49,374 nt of DNA from contig NZ_JYFE01000022.1 in the NCBI RefSeq assembly GCF_000877395.1, forward strand, positions 1 through 49,374, written 5' to 3'. Below, piece after piece: positions 42,157 through 49,337 of this stretch; the first letter of the stretch is position 1, and each line of letters starts with the position of its first letter. The notes under the pieces are model-generated. The model saw nothing but the letters and a program-made list of their open reading frames with translations. It made no database searches and was not told the origin of the DNA. The translations under genes and the position numbers were made by a program. The stretch comes from Jannaschia aquimarina. GTDB lineage: Bacteria; Pseudomonadota; Alphaproteobacteria; Rhodobacterales; Rhodobacteraceae.

Positions 42157-42938
42157 ATCAGCAGAACCAGCATCACGATGGCCATGCCCATCATCATCAG
42201 GTTCTCGGTCAGCGATACGAAGCCCAACGGCACGTTGGAGTTGCCGCCCACGCAGGCGCATTTCAACTCACGCTTGTCGACATAGACCGCCTTGAACACG
42301 CTGACCGCGCCGATGGTCGAGATCACCAGCGCCGCCGGAGCCGCCAGCCAAGTCAGCAGCATGCCGGTCATCAGCACGCCCGCCGCCGTTTCCACCCACG
42401 GGTAGACATAGGCATAGGGGACCCAGCGCCGTGCCAGCAGGTCGTAGTTCAGGAACATGGTGGTGAAGCCCTCGACGTCGCGCAGCTTCTGCATCCCCAG
42501 AAGGATCATCGAGATCGAGATGAACCAGCCCAGCGTCTGCCACGTGATCGCGCCCAGCATCCCGATGGACAGGGCCACCGCCGTCGCGGCCGCCACGGCG
42601 AAGAGATAGATCACCGGCTTGTAGGTCGTGGCCTTCGGGTCGTGGTCGGTCAGGCGCTCGCGCAGGTCGCTGTAGCCGCCGACCCGCGCGCCCTCGATCC
42701 AGATCTGCGGCGTGGTCGGAACGCCGTATTCGGCCTTGAAGGCGTCGACCTCGGCACGGGTGCGGAAGACGCGGTCGTCGACCTCGTAGCCCTTGCGCTC
42801 CAGCAGCCAGCGGGCCTTCTGCCCCGCGGGGCAAAGATGATCCGGCAGCGCCATGCGATAGAGCACGGCCGTCTTGCCGGTGGCGGAGGTGGCGGGGTCG
42901 GTAGACACCTCCGAGACGTCGCGGGTATCCTTGGGCAT
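42153..42938 (-). CDS. Glutaredoxin-MauE/DoxX fusion membrane protein
   Basis: The 261-residue protein joins two modules. Residues ~20-100 are glutaredoxin-like ('KTAVLYRMALPDHLCPAGQKARWLLERKGYEVDDRVF', cis-Pro region 'VPTTPQIWIEGARVGGYSDL'), but the active site C36-P-A-G has only one Cys. Residues ~108-261 are a MauE/DoxX-type four-helix membrane domain ending with the family's C-x-C motif, C227 and C229 in 'KCACVGGNSNVPLG'. Such membrane proteins support disulfide or redox maturation of periplasmic proteins. It follows the DUF305 gene by 17 bases in the CsoR-controlled unit. Its exact partner is unknown. Confidence 0.88.
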   Translation of the reverse strand: MPKDTRDVSEVSTDPATSATGKTAVLYRMALPDHLCPAGQKARWLLERKGYEVDDRVFRTRAEVDAFKAEYGVPTTPQIWIEGARVGGYSDLRERLTDHDPKATTYKPVIYLFAVAAATAVALSIGMLGAITWQTLGWFISISMILLGMQKLRDVEGFTTMFLNYDLLARRWVPYAYVYPWVETAAGVLMTGMLLTWLAAPAALVISTIGAVSVFKAVYVDKRELKCACVGGNSNVPLGFVSLTENLMMMGMAIVMLVLLI

Positions 42939-42955
42939 GTCAGGGCTCCTTCGGA

Positions 42956-43462
42956 TCAGGGTTCGGTTCTGGGCGTGCCGGGGACGGCGTCGCCGTTCGC
43001 CTCGATGTCGGCAATGTAGCGCTTCATCTCCGCGATCTCGGAACGCTGCGCCTCGATGATCGCGTCGGCCAGCGCGCGCACGCGCGGGTAGGAAATGTTC
43101 GCCCGCTCGGAGGTCATGATGGCGATGGAGTGATGCGGGATCATGGCCTTCATCCAGGCGATGTCGCCCACGGTGTCCTGGCTGCGCACGAGGTAGAGGA
43201 AGGCGCCGAAGGCGATGGCCGCGCCAGCGAAGATCGCGAGGTTCAATGTCCGATTGGCATACATGCCCAGCATGAAGGCGAGCATGACGATGGCCATGAC
43301 CGCCCCCATATAGAGCGCCATCCACATGCGCGTCTGGCTGAAGAACACGTGGTCCAGCGCGTAGGTGTTCAGGTACATCAGCCCGTACATCACGACCGTC
43401 GAGGTCGCGATCATGGCGGCGAAGCGGGCGTAGGAGCCGCCTTGGTGGTCTTTAGTCTTCAT
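42956..43462 (-). CDS. DUF305 membrane protein, copper-associated
   Basis: A 168-residue protein with three or four helices ('RFAAMIATSTVVMYGLMYLNTYALDHVFF', 'MWMALYMGAVMAIVMLAFMLGMY', 'LAIFAGAAIAFGAFLYLV') followed by the DUF305 core 'DIAWMKAMIPHHSIAIMTSERANISYPRVRALADAIIEAQRSEIAEMKRYIADIE'. The HH and Met-rich core is linked to copper binding in relatives such as CopM. The first gene downstream of the CsoR-type palindrome at 43474-43490, it is expected to be released by CsoR when copper is high. The start is the ATG complementary to 43460-43462. Confidence 0.88.
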   Translation of the reverse strand: MKTKDHQGGSYARFAAMIATSTVVMYGLMYLNTYALDHVFFSQTRMWMALYMGAVMAIVMLAFMLGMYANRTLNLAIFAGAAIAFGAFLYLVRSQDTVGDIAWMKAMIPHHSIAIMTSERANISYPRVRALADAIIEAQRSEIAEMKRYIADIEANGDAVPGTPRTEP

Positions 43463-43473
43463 CGGGCCCACAT

Positions 43474-43490
43474 ATACCCCTATAGGGTAT
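43474..43490. promoter_or_regulatory. CsoR-type operator between DUF305 and csoR genes
   Basis: The 17-base palindrome ATACCCCTATAGGGTAT has six-base arms around a five-base centre and closely resembles known CsoR boxes. It lies 11 bases upstream of the DUF305 start and 74 bases upstream of csoR, in the divergent region. Confidence 0.8.
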
Positions 43491-43564
43491 CTGGACAAGA
43501 CCGGCGGGCGGCGGGTTTCCCCCGCCCCTTCATCGCCCGGCCAAGTGGCAGATAGGATCGCGCC

Positions 43565-43837
43565 ATGCACCAGAACCGCGACGCCGCGCTCAAGCGCCTC
43601 AGCCGCCTCGAAGGCCAGATCCGGGGGATCGCCCGGATGGTCGAGGAGGACCGATACTGCGTCGACGTACTGACGCAGATCGCCGCCGTGCGCGCTGCAC
43701 TGAAGGGGGTGGAGAAGCTGGTCATCGACGACCACGCCGCCCATTGCATCGAGGATGCGCTAGCCTCCGGGGACCTCGACGATCAGCGCGCGAAGTTCAC
43801 CGAACTGCTGGACTTGCTCGACAAGGCGCGGAGCTAG
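43565..43837 (+). CDS. csoR: CsoR-family copper-sensing repressor
   Basis: A 90-residue all-helical repressor of the CsoR/RcnR family ('ALKRLSRLEGQIRGIARMVEEDRYCVDVLTQIAAVRAALKGVEKLVIDDHAAHCIEDAL'). The Cu(I) ligands are C32, H57 and C61, with exactly the spacing of Mycobacterium tuberculosis CsoR (C36, H61, C65), so copper and not nickel or formaldehyde sensing is expected. Copper binding releases DNA. Divergent from the DUF305 unit with the operator between them. Its stop shares CTAG with the convergent DUF6010 gene. Confidence 0.94.
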   Translation: MHQNRDAALKRLSRLEGQIRGIARMVEEDRYCVDVLTQIAAVRAALKGVEKLVIDDHAAHCIEDALASGDLDDQRAKFTELLDLLDKARS

Positions 43838-44229
43838 GCGCCCCGCTGCCAGGGCCGCGCGAACAGGAACCACCCCCCGAGGACCACGTCCACGCCCAGG
43901 CAGAACGGCCCCCACCAGCGCGGGGCGGGGCCATCCGACGCCACGTGAGCCGAGATATCGAACAGGCCGTGTCCGATCATGGCGGCGGCCACGAGGGGCA
44001 GGGCGCGCGCATGGCCGATCACCGCGACCCCGAGGAAGGCAAGTGCGATCGCGATGTGGAGGGCGATTTCGGGACCGGTCCCGGCTTCGATGGCGAAGAC
44101 GGGATAGAACAGCGCGATCGCGGCCAGCAGGATAGGTCCGGTCGCGCGATCCCGGTCCATGCCCGTCGCGCGCAAGAGACCGGTCGTGGCGCCCCCGAAC
44201 ACGACCCCGGCCGCGAGCGGAGCGAGCAT
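43834..44229 (-). CDS. DUF6010 family membrane protein
   Basis: The 131-residue protein has four hydrophobic helices and a C-terminal 'AAAMIGHGLFDISAHVASDGPAPRWWGPFCLGVDVVLGGWFLFA', which resembles DUF6010. The conserved His and Trp residues in that stretch are suggestive of metal or haem contact, but no function is known. It starts four bases after the multicopper oxidase stop and ends the minus-strand copper operon. A copper link is inferred from position. Confidence 0.75.
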   Translation of the reverse strand: MLAPLAAGVVFGGATTGLLRATGMDRDRATGPILLAAIALFYPVFAIEAGTGPEIALHIAIALAFLGVAVIGHARALPLVAAAMIGHGLFDISAHVASDGPAPRWWGPFCLGVDVVLGGWFLFARPWQRGA

Positions 44230-44232
44230 CGG

Positions 44233-45642
44233 TCAGGTCACCTCGAACCAGCTCAACATGCCGGAGGCCTGGTGGCCGAGCATGTGGCAGTGCAGCAGCC
44301 ACCGCCCCGGGTTGTCCGCGACGAAGGCGATCTCGACAGGCTCGCCGGGACGGACGAGGACGGTGTCGCGGCGCGCCTGATAGGCGTCGGGCTGCTCGCC
44401 GCGCGTCAGAACGGTGAAGTGATGTCCGTGCAGGTGGATGCCATGCGGCCAGCGCGTCTCGTTGACGAGACGCAGCCGGACGGTGCGTCCCAGCGGCGCC
44501 CGGAAGGCGGGCTCGTCCATGTCGCCCGCGACGCCGTTGAACGCCCAGACCCGCCGGGCCGCCACGAGTTGACGGAAATCCTGTTCGACGCCGCCCAGAC
44601 GCGCCCGCTCGAGCCTGCCCATGGCGCCGCCCTCCATGCGCAGCACCTCCTCCTGCGGGGCGGAGAGGTCGGGCGCACGGGCCGTCCCCGCCGGCAACGG
44701 ACGGACGGGGCCGGCCTGCGGCGGCAGGGCCGTCACGCCTCCGTCGATCAGCGATCCGATCTCGACCCACTCGTCCCGCCCGGCATCCATCAGGATCGGA
44801 AGCGGTGCGTCCAGTCCGGCCGGGATGTCCACCACGATGTCCGCGCGCTGCGCGGGCGCCAGCAGGATCCGCTCCGCCGGTCGCGGCGCGACCGGATAGC
44901 CGTCGAGCGCGATCAGCAGGGGCGCGAGGCCCGGCATCCGCAGTGGCATGATCCGCGCCGTGGCGGCGTTGATCAGACGCAGGCGCAGGCGTTCGCCCCG
45001 GCGCACGGGCAGGCGCGCGTCGATGGCTCCGTTGATCGTCACCGTGTTGCCCAGCCGCCCGGCATGGGCCCAGTCATGCAGGTCACCGAAGCTCGCCTCG
45101 TGCAGCGCGCCATCCTCTTGCAGGCGCCAATCGGCCAGCATCAGCGTCGCCTCGGCCGTCGCGGCCCCCTCCAGCCCCTCCCAGGCCTCCACGTCGTCCA
45201 CGATCAGCGGCCCGGCGAGCCCGCGGGCCACCTGCTCCCACGATCTGGCATGGGCATGATACCAGTAGGTGCCGGGATCGGGCGCGACGAAGTCGTAATC
45301 GAATGTGCCTCCCGGCGGCACGGGATCCTGCGTGACGCCCGCCGCCCCGTCCATCGCGTTCGCGATGCGGATGCCGTGCCAGTGGACGGCACTATCCTGC
45401 GGCAGCCCGTTCTCGAAACGACGGCGCACACGCTCTCCGGCGCGGACGCGGATCTCGGGCCCCGGCACCGTGCCGCCATAGCTCCAGACCGGGCTGGGCC
45501 CGTAGCCCGCCGGCGCGATCTGGGCGGTCGATGGCGCGGCGCGCAGGACCGGCATGTCCCGCGCGGCCGCGCGCCGTGCGAGGGCCGGAAGGGTCAGGGC
45601 CGCGGTCCCGGCGGCGAGGAGGGTTCGGCGCGTGATCGACAT
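44233..45642 (-). CDS. Multicopper oxidase
   Basis: A 469-residue exported cuproenzyme with three cupredoxin domains. The N-terminus 'MSITRRTLLAAGTAALTLPALA' has a twin-arginine-like start, consistent with Tat export. Copper-binding sites are complete: 'HWHG' (87-90), 'HAH' (129-131), 'HGIHLHGHHF', and 'HCHMLGHQASGM' (451-462) with the type-1 Cys452, His457 and Met462. Relatives such as CueO or CopA oxidise Cu(I) and protect the periplasm. It lacks the long Met-rich insert of CueO. Gene order copC-copD-oxidase supports a copper-tolerance role. Confidence 0.94.
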   Translation of the reverse strand: MSITRRTLLAAGTAALTLPALARRAAARDMPVLRAAPSTAQIAPAGYGPSPVWSYGGTVPGPEIRVRAGERVRRRFENGLPQDSAVHWHGIRIANAMDGAAGVTQDPVPPGGTFDYDFVAPDPGTYWYHAHARSWEQVARGLAGPLIVDDVEAWEGLEGAATAEATLMLADWRLQEDGALHEASFGDLHDWAHAGRLGNTVTINGAIDARLPVRRGERLRLRLINAATARIMPLRMPGLAPLLIALDGYPVAPRPAERILLAPAQRADIVVDIPAGLDAPLPILMDAGRDEWVEIGSLIDGGVTALPPQAGPVRPLPAGTARAPDLSAPQEEVLRMEGGAMGRLERARLGGVEQDFRQLVAARRVWAFNGVAGDMDEPAFRAPLGRTVRLRLVNETRWPHGIHLHGHHFTVLTRGEQPDAYQARRDTVLVRPGEPVEIAFVADNPGRWLLHCHMLGHQASGMLSWFEVT

Positions 45643-45656
45643 GCGAGGCTCCGGGG

Positions 45657-46535
45657 TCAGAGGTTGACGGGCGGCGTGGTCACCGTGGTGATCGCGGCCG
45701 TTGCGACAAGGATGAGCGCGACCATGGCACCTTCCAGCGCGATGGACCGGCGCAGGGAGGCCGAGGCGCCCGGCGTTCCGGCGGCGAGTGCGGGGACGAG
45801 CCGCAGCTTGTTCCACGCGGCAAGGCCGAGCAGGGCCGCCACGACGGCGACCTTCGCAAGCAAGACCCAGCCATAGGCCGTGCCGAACAGGGCGGCAGGC
45901 GACCCCGACAACAGCCAGGCAAGCCCCGCCCCGGCAACCGCGAGCCCGGCGACGACACCCATCGCGACGAGGCCGAAACGGTGGAGCAAGGCGCCCCCCT
46001 CGGGGCCGGCGCCCGCCCGGCGAAGCGGCGCGAGCGCGCCGACCCAGAAGGACGCGGCAAGGACATGGGCGACGAGGAGCAGGGCCAGCGCCGCGCGGGG
46101 ATCGCCCAGGCTGTGCCCCACCTGCGCATAAGAGACCGCCACCGCGGCGCTGCCACCCAGTGCGATCCAGAGGCCGGCGCCCGGCAGCAACACCGCCAGG
46201 ATCACCGCCTCTCCGAAGCCCCGCCAGATCGCCGCCACGCCGAGCGGGCTGTCCCAGACGAAGCCGAGCATCGTCGCGTCGGTCGCCCCGTCCAGCCCCA
46301 TCCCGGAGATGCGAGCGGCCCGGATACCGAACCGAACCGCAAGCACGGCGAGCCCCACAAGCGCCGCCGCCGCCGCGATCCGCCGGGCCAGCCGCAGCAC
46401 GTCCGGCGTCGCCAGCCGCCGGAAGACGGCAACGAACAGGACACCACCCATCGCCAGAAGCGCGGCCGCGTAGCCCGCCGCCTTCGCGGCGATGGCAAGC
46501 ACGGCCAACCCGTCGATGGGGGCGAGACCCGTCAT
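45657..46535 (-). CDS. copD: CopD family copper-transport membrane protein
   Basis: The 292-residue protein has about eight helices and the CopD-family pattern 'LLVAHVLAASFWVGALAPL', 'GFVWDSPLGVAAIWRGFGEAVIL', 'SYAQVGHSLGD' and 'YGWVLLAKVAVVAALLGLAAWNKLRLVP', with the conserved His and Asn residues. CopD works with CopC in copper uptake across the inner membrane. It starts six bases after the copC stop and precedes the oxidase gene by 14 bases, so the three are one unit. Confidence 0.9.
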   Translation of the reverse strand: MTGLAPIDGLAVLAIAAKAAGYAAALLAMGGVLFVAVFRRLATPDVLRLARRIAAAAALVGLAVLAVRFGIRAARISGMGLDGATDATMLGFVWDSPLGVAAIWRGFGEAVILAVLLPGAGLWIALGGSAAVAVSYAQVGHSLGDPRAALALLLVAHVLAASFWVGALAPLRRAGAGPEGGALLHRFGLVAMGVVAGLAVAGAGLAWLLSGSPAALFGTAYGWVLLAKVAVVAALLGLAAWNKLRLVPALAAGTPGASASLRRSIALEGAMVALILVATAAITTVTTPPVNL

Positions 46536-46541
46536 GCCCGG

Positions 46542-46886
46542 TCAGTCCGACACGGTGAATCCGAAACCGCCCTGCATCGGGTGGCCGTCCTCGGCCATGC
46601 CGCGCCAATCCAGCCGGTAGGTGCCGGGGGCGAGCGTCTCGGCGGGCACGGCGTGGAACTCCGCGACCGGCTCCATGCCCGTCTCGCGATCCATGGCGAT
46701 CTCCGCGCCATCGCGCGTGAGCGCGGCAAAGATCACCCTCATGGGCGCATCGAAAACGATGTGCAGCATCGGCACCTCCGCGACCGTCGCACCGTCGGCG
46801 GGGGTCGTGCCCTCGGCCTTCGAATGCGCCGCGGCCGCGCCCGCCAGGACAGACAGCGGCAGGGCGAGAATGGCGGATCGGATCAT
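46542..46886 (-). CDS. copC: Periplasmic copper-binding protein CopC
   Basis: A 114-residue exported protein. After the signal peptide ('MIRSAILALPLSVLAGAAAA') the mature form begins with His, as CopC needs for its Cu(II) site ('AHSKAEGTTPADGATVAEVPMLHIVFDAPM'), and a second His is in 'MAEDGHPMQGGFGFTV'. It is a single beta-sandwich. The start is the ATG complementary to 46884-46886 with GGGAGGA upstream; the longer frame to 47003 is Arg-rich and non-secretory. It delivers copper to CopD directly downstream. Confidence 0.92.
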   Translation of the reverse strand: MIRSAILALPLSVLAGAAAAHSKAEGTTPADGATVAEVPMLHIVFDAPMRVIFAALTRDGAEIAMDRETGMEPVAEFHAVPAETLAPGTYRLDWRGMAEDGHPMQGGFGFTVSD

Positions 46887-46992
46887 GGTCGGTCCTCCCG
46901 GCCCGGTCGCTGCCGGGTCCTTTCGGTGATGGCGCCGCGCCGGCCACGCGCCCGCAAGCGCACCGGCCGAGTTCCGTGCGAGACGGCGCGTG

Positions 46993-47460
46993 TCATTGGG
47001 CAAAGGGGTCGGCCGTCCCGGCGCGGTAGAATACGCGCCCGGCGCCCGCCGTACCGCCGAACGCGATCACGTCATAGCGCGCGTCCGGATCATCCCCCAT
47101 GCCGGGTGAGCCCATGGGCATCCCCGGCACGGCGAGTCCCGCGATGTCGGGCCGGTCGCGCAGCACGGCCTCCAGCGCCTCGAAGGGGACATGCCCCTCG
47201 AAGACGTAGCCGCCAGCCTCGACGGTGTGGCAGGACGCCAGCGTCCGCGGCACGCCGAGCGCGGCCTTCTCGGCATCGGGATTCACCAGTTCGGAGATGG
47301 TCACGGCATAGCCCCGCGCGCGGGCGAGGTCGGCCCAGGCGTGGCAGCAGCCGCAGGACGGCGCGGTATGCACATGCATCGGCACCGCGGCCCGGGCGGG
47401 CAGGGCCGCGACCGAAAGGGTGGCGGCGGAAAGGGCGAGGAAATCGCGTCGATTGGTCAT
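46993..47460 (-). CDS. DUF411 copper-binding protein
   Basis: The 155-residue exported protein has a signal with a twin-arginine-like start ('MTNRRDFLALSAATLSVAALPARA') and the DUF411 core 'VHTAPSCGCCHAWADLARARGYAVTI', 'LGVPRTLASCHTVEAGGYVFEGHVPFEALEAVL' and 'GLAVPGMPMGSPGMGD'. The CGCC and Met-rich parts are associated with copper binding in copper-resistance clusters. The start is the ATG complementary to 47458-47460. It lies between the His/Cys-rich gene and copC, with gaps of 41 and 106 bases. Confidence 0.92.
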   Translation of the reverse strand: MTNRRDFLALSAATLSVAALPARAAVPMHVHTAPSCGCCHAWADLARARGYAVTISELVNPDAEKAALGVPRTLASCHTVEAGGYVFEGHVPFEALEAVLRDRPDIAGLAVPGMPMGSPGMGDDPDARYDVIAFGGTAGAGRVFYRAGTADPFAQ

Positions 47461-47501
47461 GGGATCGGTCCTTGGTTCGATGGATCGGAGCGGCAGGCCT
47501 C

Positions 47502-47837
47502 TCAGGCCAGGGCTCGGATCTTCGGCGGACCGGTCGGGACGGCGGTCCTGCGTCCGTCCCCCACGACCGGGACCGTCGCCCCGAGCCGCGCGGGCGATGC
47601 CGCCGCCAGATGATGGATCGACAGACAGGGGGCGACGGCGTCGATCAGACAACCGCCGTTTCCGGCGCCGGCCGCATCACAACACTCCTCCAGGCTCGCC
47701 GCGTGGCTATGCCCGCTCTCATGACCCTCGGCCGCATGATGTCCGTCCGCGCCGTTCCCGATCCCGTGCGCCATCGAGGCGGCACCGGTCACGGCCAGAA
47801 GGACCGCAAGGGTCAGAGAGAGGACGACGCGAAGCAC
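47502..47837 (-). CDS. Small His/Cys-rich exported protein
   Basis: The 111-residue protein starts with GTG (complementary to 47835-47837), has a signal peptide ('MLRVVLSLTLAVLLAVTGAASMA'), and then a run rich in possible metal ligands: H24, H33, H34, H39, H43, H45, C52, C53, C63, C71, H75 and H76. No family is recognised with confidence; it resembles small exported proteins of the DUF2946 or CopL type. A CsoR-type palindrome lies six bases upstream of the start, so it is the first gene of the copper operon. Periplasmic copper chelation is inferred. Confidence 0.75.
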   Translation of the reverse strand: MLRVVLSLTLAVLLAVTGAASMAHGIGNGADGHHAAEGHESGHSHAASLEECCDAAGAGNGGCLIDAVAPCLSIHHLAAASPARLGATVPVVGDGRRTAVPTGPPKIRALA

Positions 47838-47842
47838 GCGAC

Positions 47843-47859
47843 ATACCTACCCAGGGTAT
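47843..47859. promoter_or_regulatory. Second CsoR-type operator, upstream of the copper operon
   Basis: ATACCTACCCAGGGTAT is 17 bases long, with arms ATACC and GGTAT, and shares the frame ATACC-N6-GGGTAT with the box at 43474-43490. It lies just upstream of the His/Cys-rich gene. The centre is less symmetrical, so binding may be weaker. Confidence 0.65.
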
Positions 47860-47894
47860 CCGAGTCGGGCAAGCCGCAGCGCGGTCCGCGCCGA

Positions 47895-48479
47895 TCAGCC
47901 GCAGCCGTTGTGCCGCCGCCACATCTCGACATCGTGGCCTTCGGGGACCGTCTCGCACGGATCCTCAGCATAGCCGCGAAGCACGGCGTAGAGGTCGATC
48001 TGCGCCTGCGTCAGCAACGGCGCCGTGCCAAGATGCGCCGACAGATGCACCAGTCGAAGCGCGGCGCGCGCATCACCGGCTTCCTGCACGAGACGGGCCA
48101 ACTCCGCCCGGTCCGGACCGGTCTGCTCGAACGCCCTGTCCAGCGCCCGTTCCGCTGCCACGAAACGCTCACCCGCCGCGACGGCATCTTTCCGCATCGA
48201 ATCCCGGATCGCCGCGATGGCAGAGCGCTGACCGGCATCCAGGCCGATCTCGTCGGCAAGCTCCAGCAGATGCGCGGGCCCCGGCACGCCGTTCAACTCC
48301 GCGGCACGCGCGAGGCCCCATCCGTCGCCCCGGGCCAACTCGGCGAGGTCGTCTGCGGACAGGGACGCGATCTCGCGGGCCTGCTCGCCGGCATAGGGCG
48401 ACGGAGGCGGACCTTCCTCCGCCCCGACCGGCGTGGCGAGCAGGACAAGCACGGTCAGGACGTTTCGCAATGGGGACAT
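47895..48479 (-). CDS. Spy/CpxP-like periplasmic protein
   Basis: A 194-residue exported helical protein (signal 'MSPLRNVLTVLVLLATPVGA'). The core 'YAGEQAREIASLSADDLAELARGDGWGLARAAELNGVPGPAHLLELADEIGLDAGQRSAIAAIRDSMRKDAVAAGERFVAAERALD' has the LTxxQ-like helices seen in Spy/CpxP and heavy-metal sensor relatives. It ends in 'WRRHNGCG'. Such proteins act as periplasmic chaperones or metal-stress sensors. It lies upstream of the second CsoR-type box and is divergent from the Crp/Fnr gene with 59 bases between starts. Confidence 0.8.
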   Translation of the reverse strand: MSPLRNVLTVLVLLATPVGAEEGPPPSPYAGEQAREIASLSADDLAELARGDGWGLARAAELNGVPGPAHLLELADEIGLDAGQRSAIAAIRDSMRKDAVAAGERFVAAERALDRAFEQTGPDRAELARLVQEAGDARAALRLVHLSAHLGTAPLLTQAQIDLYAVLRGYAEDPCETVPEGHDVEMWRRHNGCG

Positions 48480-48537
48480 GTGTGGTTCCTCCGACGTGCC
48501 GTTGACGCCGATCTTGCACGGGACGGCTCCGTACCGA

Positions 48538-48553
48538 CATGATCGTGATCATG
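48538..48553. promoter_or_regulatory. FNR-like box overlapping the Crp/Fnr gene start
   Basis: CATGATC at 48538-48544 and GATCATG at 48547-48553 form a perfect inverted repeat with a two-base spacer. The core ATGAT-CGTG-ATCAT follows the FNR pattern TTGAT-N4-ATCAA with one change per half. It covers both possible start codons of the regulator gene, suggesting self-control. Confidence 0.5.
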
Positions 48554-49072
48554 TCCGATGCATGGTCGCCCGCCTTCGTCTCCGCCCCCGAGCGCAGCCT
48601 GCGACGTGGCGACGTGTTGTTCCGGCGCGGTGATCCGGTCCGTCACCTCTTCCATCTCCGCGACGGCCGCGTCGCCCTGCGCCGCGCGCTGAGCGATGGC
48701 GGCGAGTTGACCCTGCATGTCGCCGGTCCCGGCGAAATCGTCGCCGCGGCATCGCTCTGGGCCGAGGCGACCCATTGCGACGCGATCTGCGAAACGGATG
48801 TGCGTCTCGCCATGCGTCCGGCCTCCGACCTGCGCGACTGGTTGGGAACCTCGCCGGCCGCGACCGCGCTGGCTCGGGCCGCGCGCGAGATCCAGGCCCT
48901 GCGCGCCCGCGTCGAGATCCTGCGCCTGCGCCGCCTGAGCGACCGGCTCGACGCATATCTCGATCTTAACGGACCGCCCGCGCCCGGCGACTGGGTCCGC
49001 GTCGCCGACTGGATCGGCGTGACGGCTCCGGCGCTCTACCGCGAATTGGCCCGGCGGCGGGGCGAAGGCTGA
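48539..49072 (+). CDS. Crp/Fnr family transcriptional regulator
   Basis: A 177-residue regulator, shorter than the usual ~220. The cyclic-nucleotide-type beta-barrel sits at ~15-105 ('LRRGDVLFRRGDPVRHLFHLRDGRVALRRALSDGGELTLHVAGPGEIVAAASLWAEATHCDAIC'), then the dimer helix ('AREIQALRARVEILRLRRLSDRLDAYL') and a cut-down HTH ('GDWVRVADWIGVTAPALYRELARRR'). No four-Cys iron-sulfur set is present, so oxygen sensing by FNR chemistry is not expected. Two in-frame ATG codons (48539, 48551) are candidates and both lie in an FNR-like palindrome. Divergent from the Spy/CpxP-like gene. Confidence 0.86.
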   Translation: MIVIMSDAWSPAFVSAPERSLRRGDVLFRRGDPVRHLFHLRDGRVALRRALSDGGELTLHVAGPGEIVAAASLWAEATHCDAICETDVRLAMRPASDLRDWLGTSPAATALARAAREIQALRARVEILRLRRLSDRLDAYLDLNGPPAPGDWVRVADWIGVTAPALYRELARRRGEG

Positions 49073-49337
49073 GGGCTTCCTGCGGGACGACCATCCGGGG
49101 CGAGCCGGTCCTCGCTGTCGGCTGCCGGAGCGGGTCTGAAATCTGCCCCGGGCTCCGAGCGTCGTATCGGACCGACCCTGGGCGACCCGATCGCCGGTCG
49201 TCTCCGATCCCGGCGCCGCGGATGGAGTCGCTTATTCAGGACAGAGCCCCTCGGACGGGCTTGACCCGGCCCGTGCTCCATCTTTCGTGACCGGGTGTAA
49301 CAGTCCTTAATCCGTCGTGCCGTGCATTTCCGTCTGT
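49073..49337. other. Intergenic stretch, no gene seen
   Basis: About 265 bases after the Crp/Fnr gene. The minus-strand open frame here is Arg/Pro-rich and looks like a GC-driven shadow. TTGACC near 49260 could be a -35 element of a promoter for a gene beyond the window, but no matching -10 is clear. Confidence 0.5.

Noticed and set aside
44233-46947. A 904-residue minus-strand open frame extending the multicopper oxidase.
   Set aside because: The extension is a frame shadow of copD and copC; the oxidase has a proper exported N-terminus at 45642.
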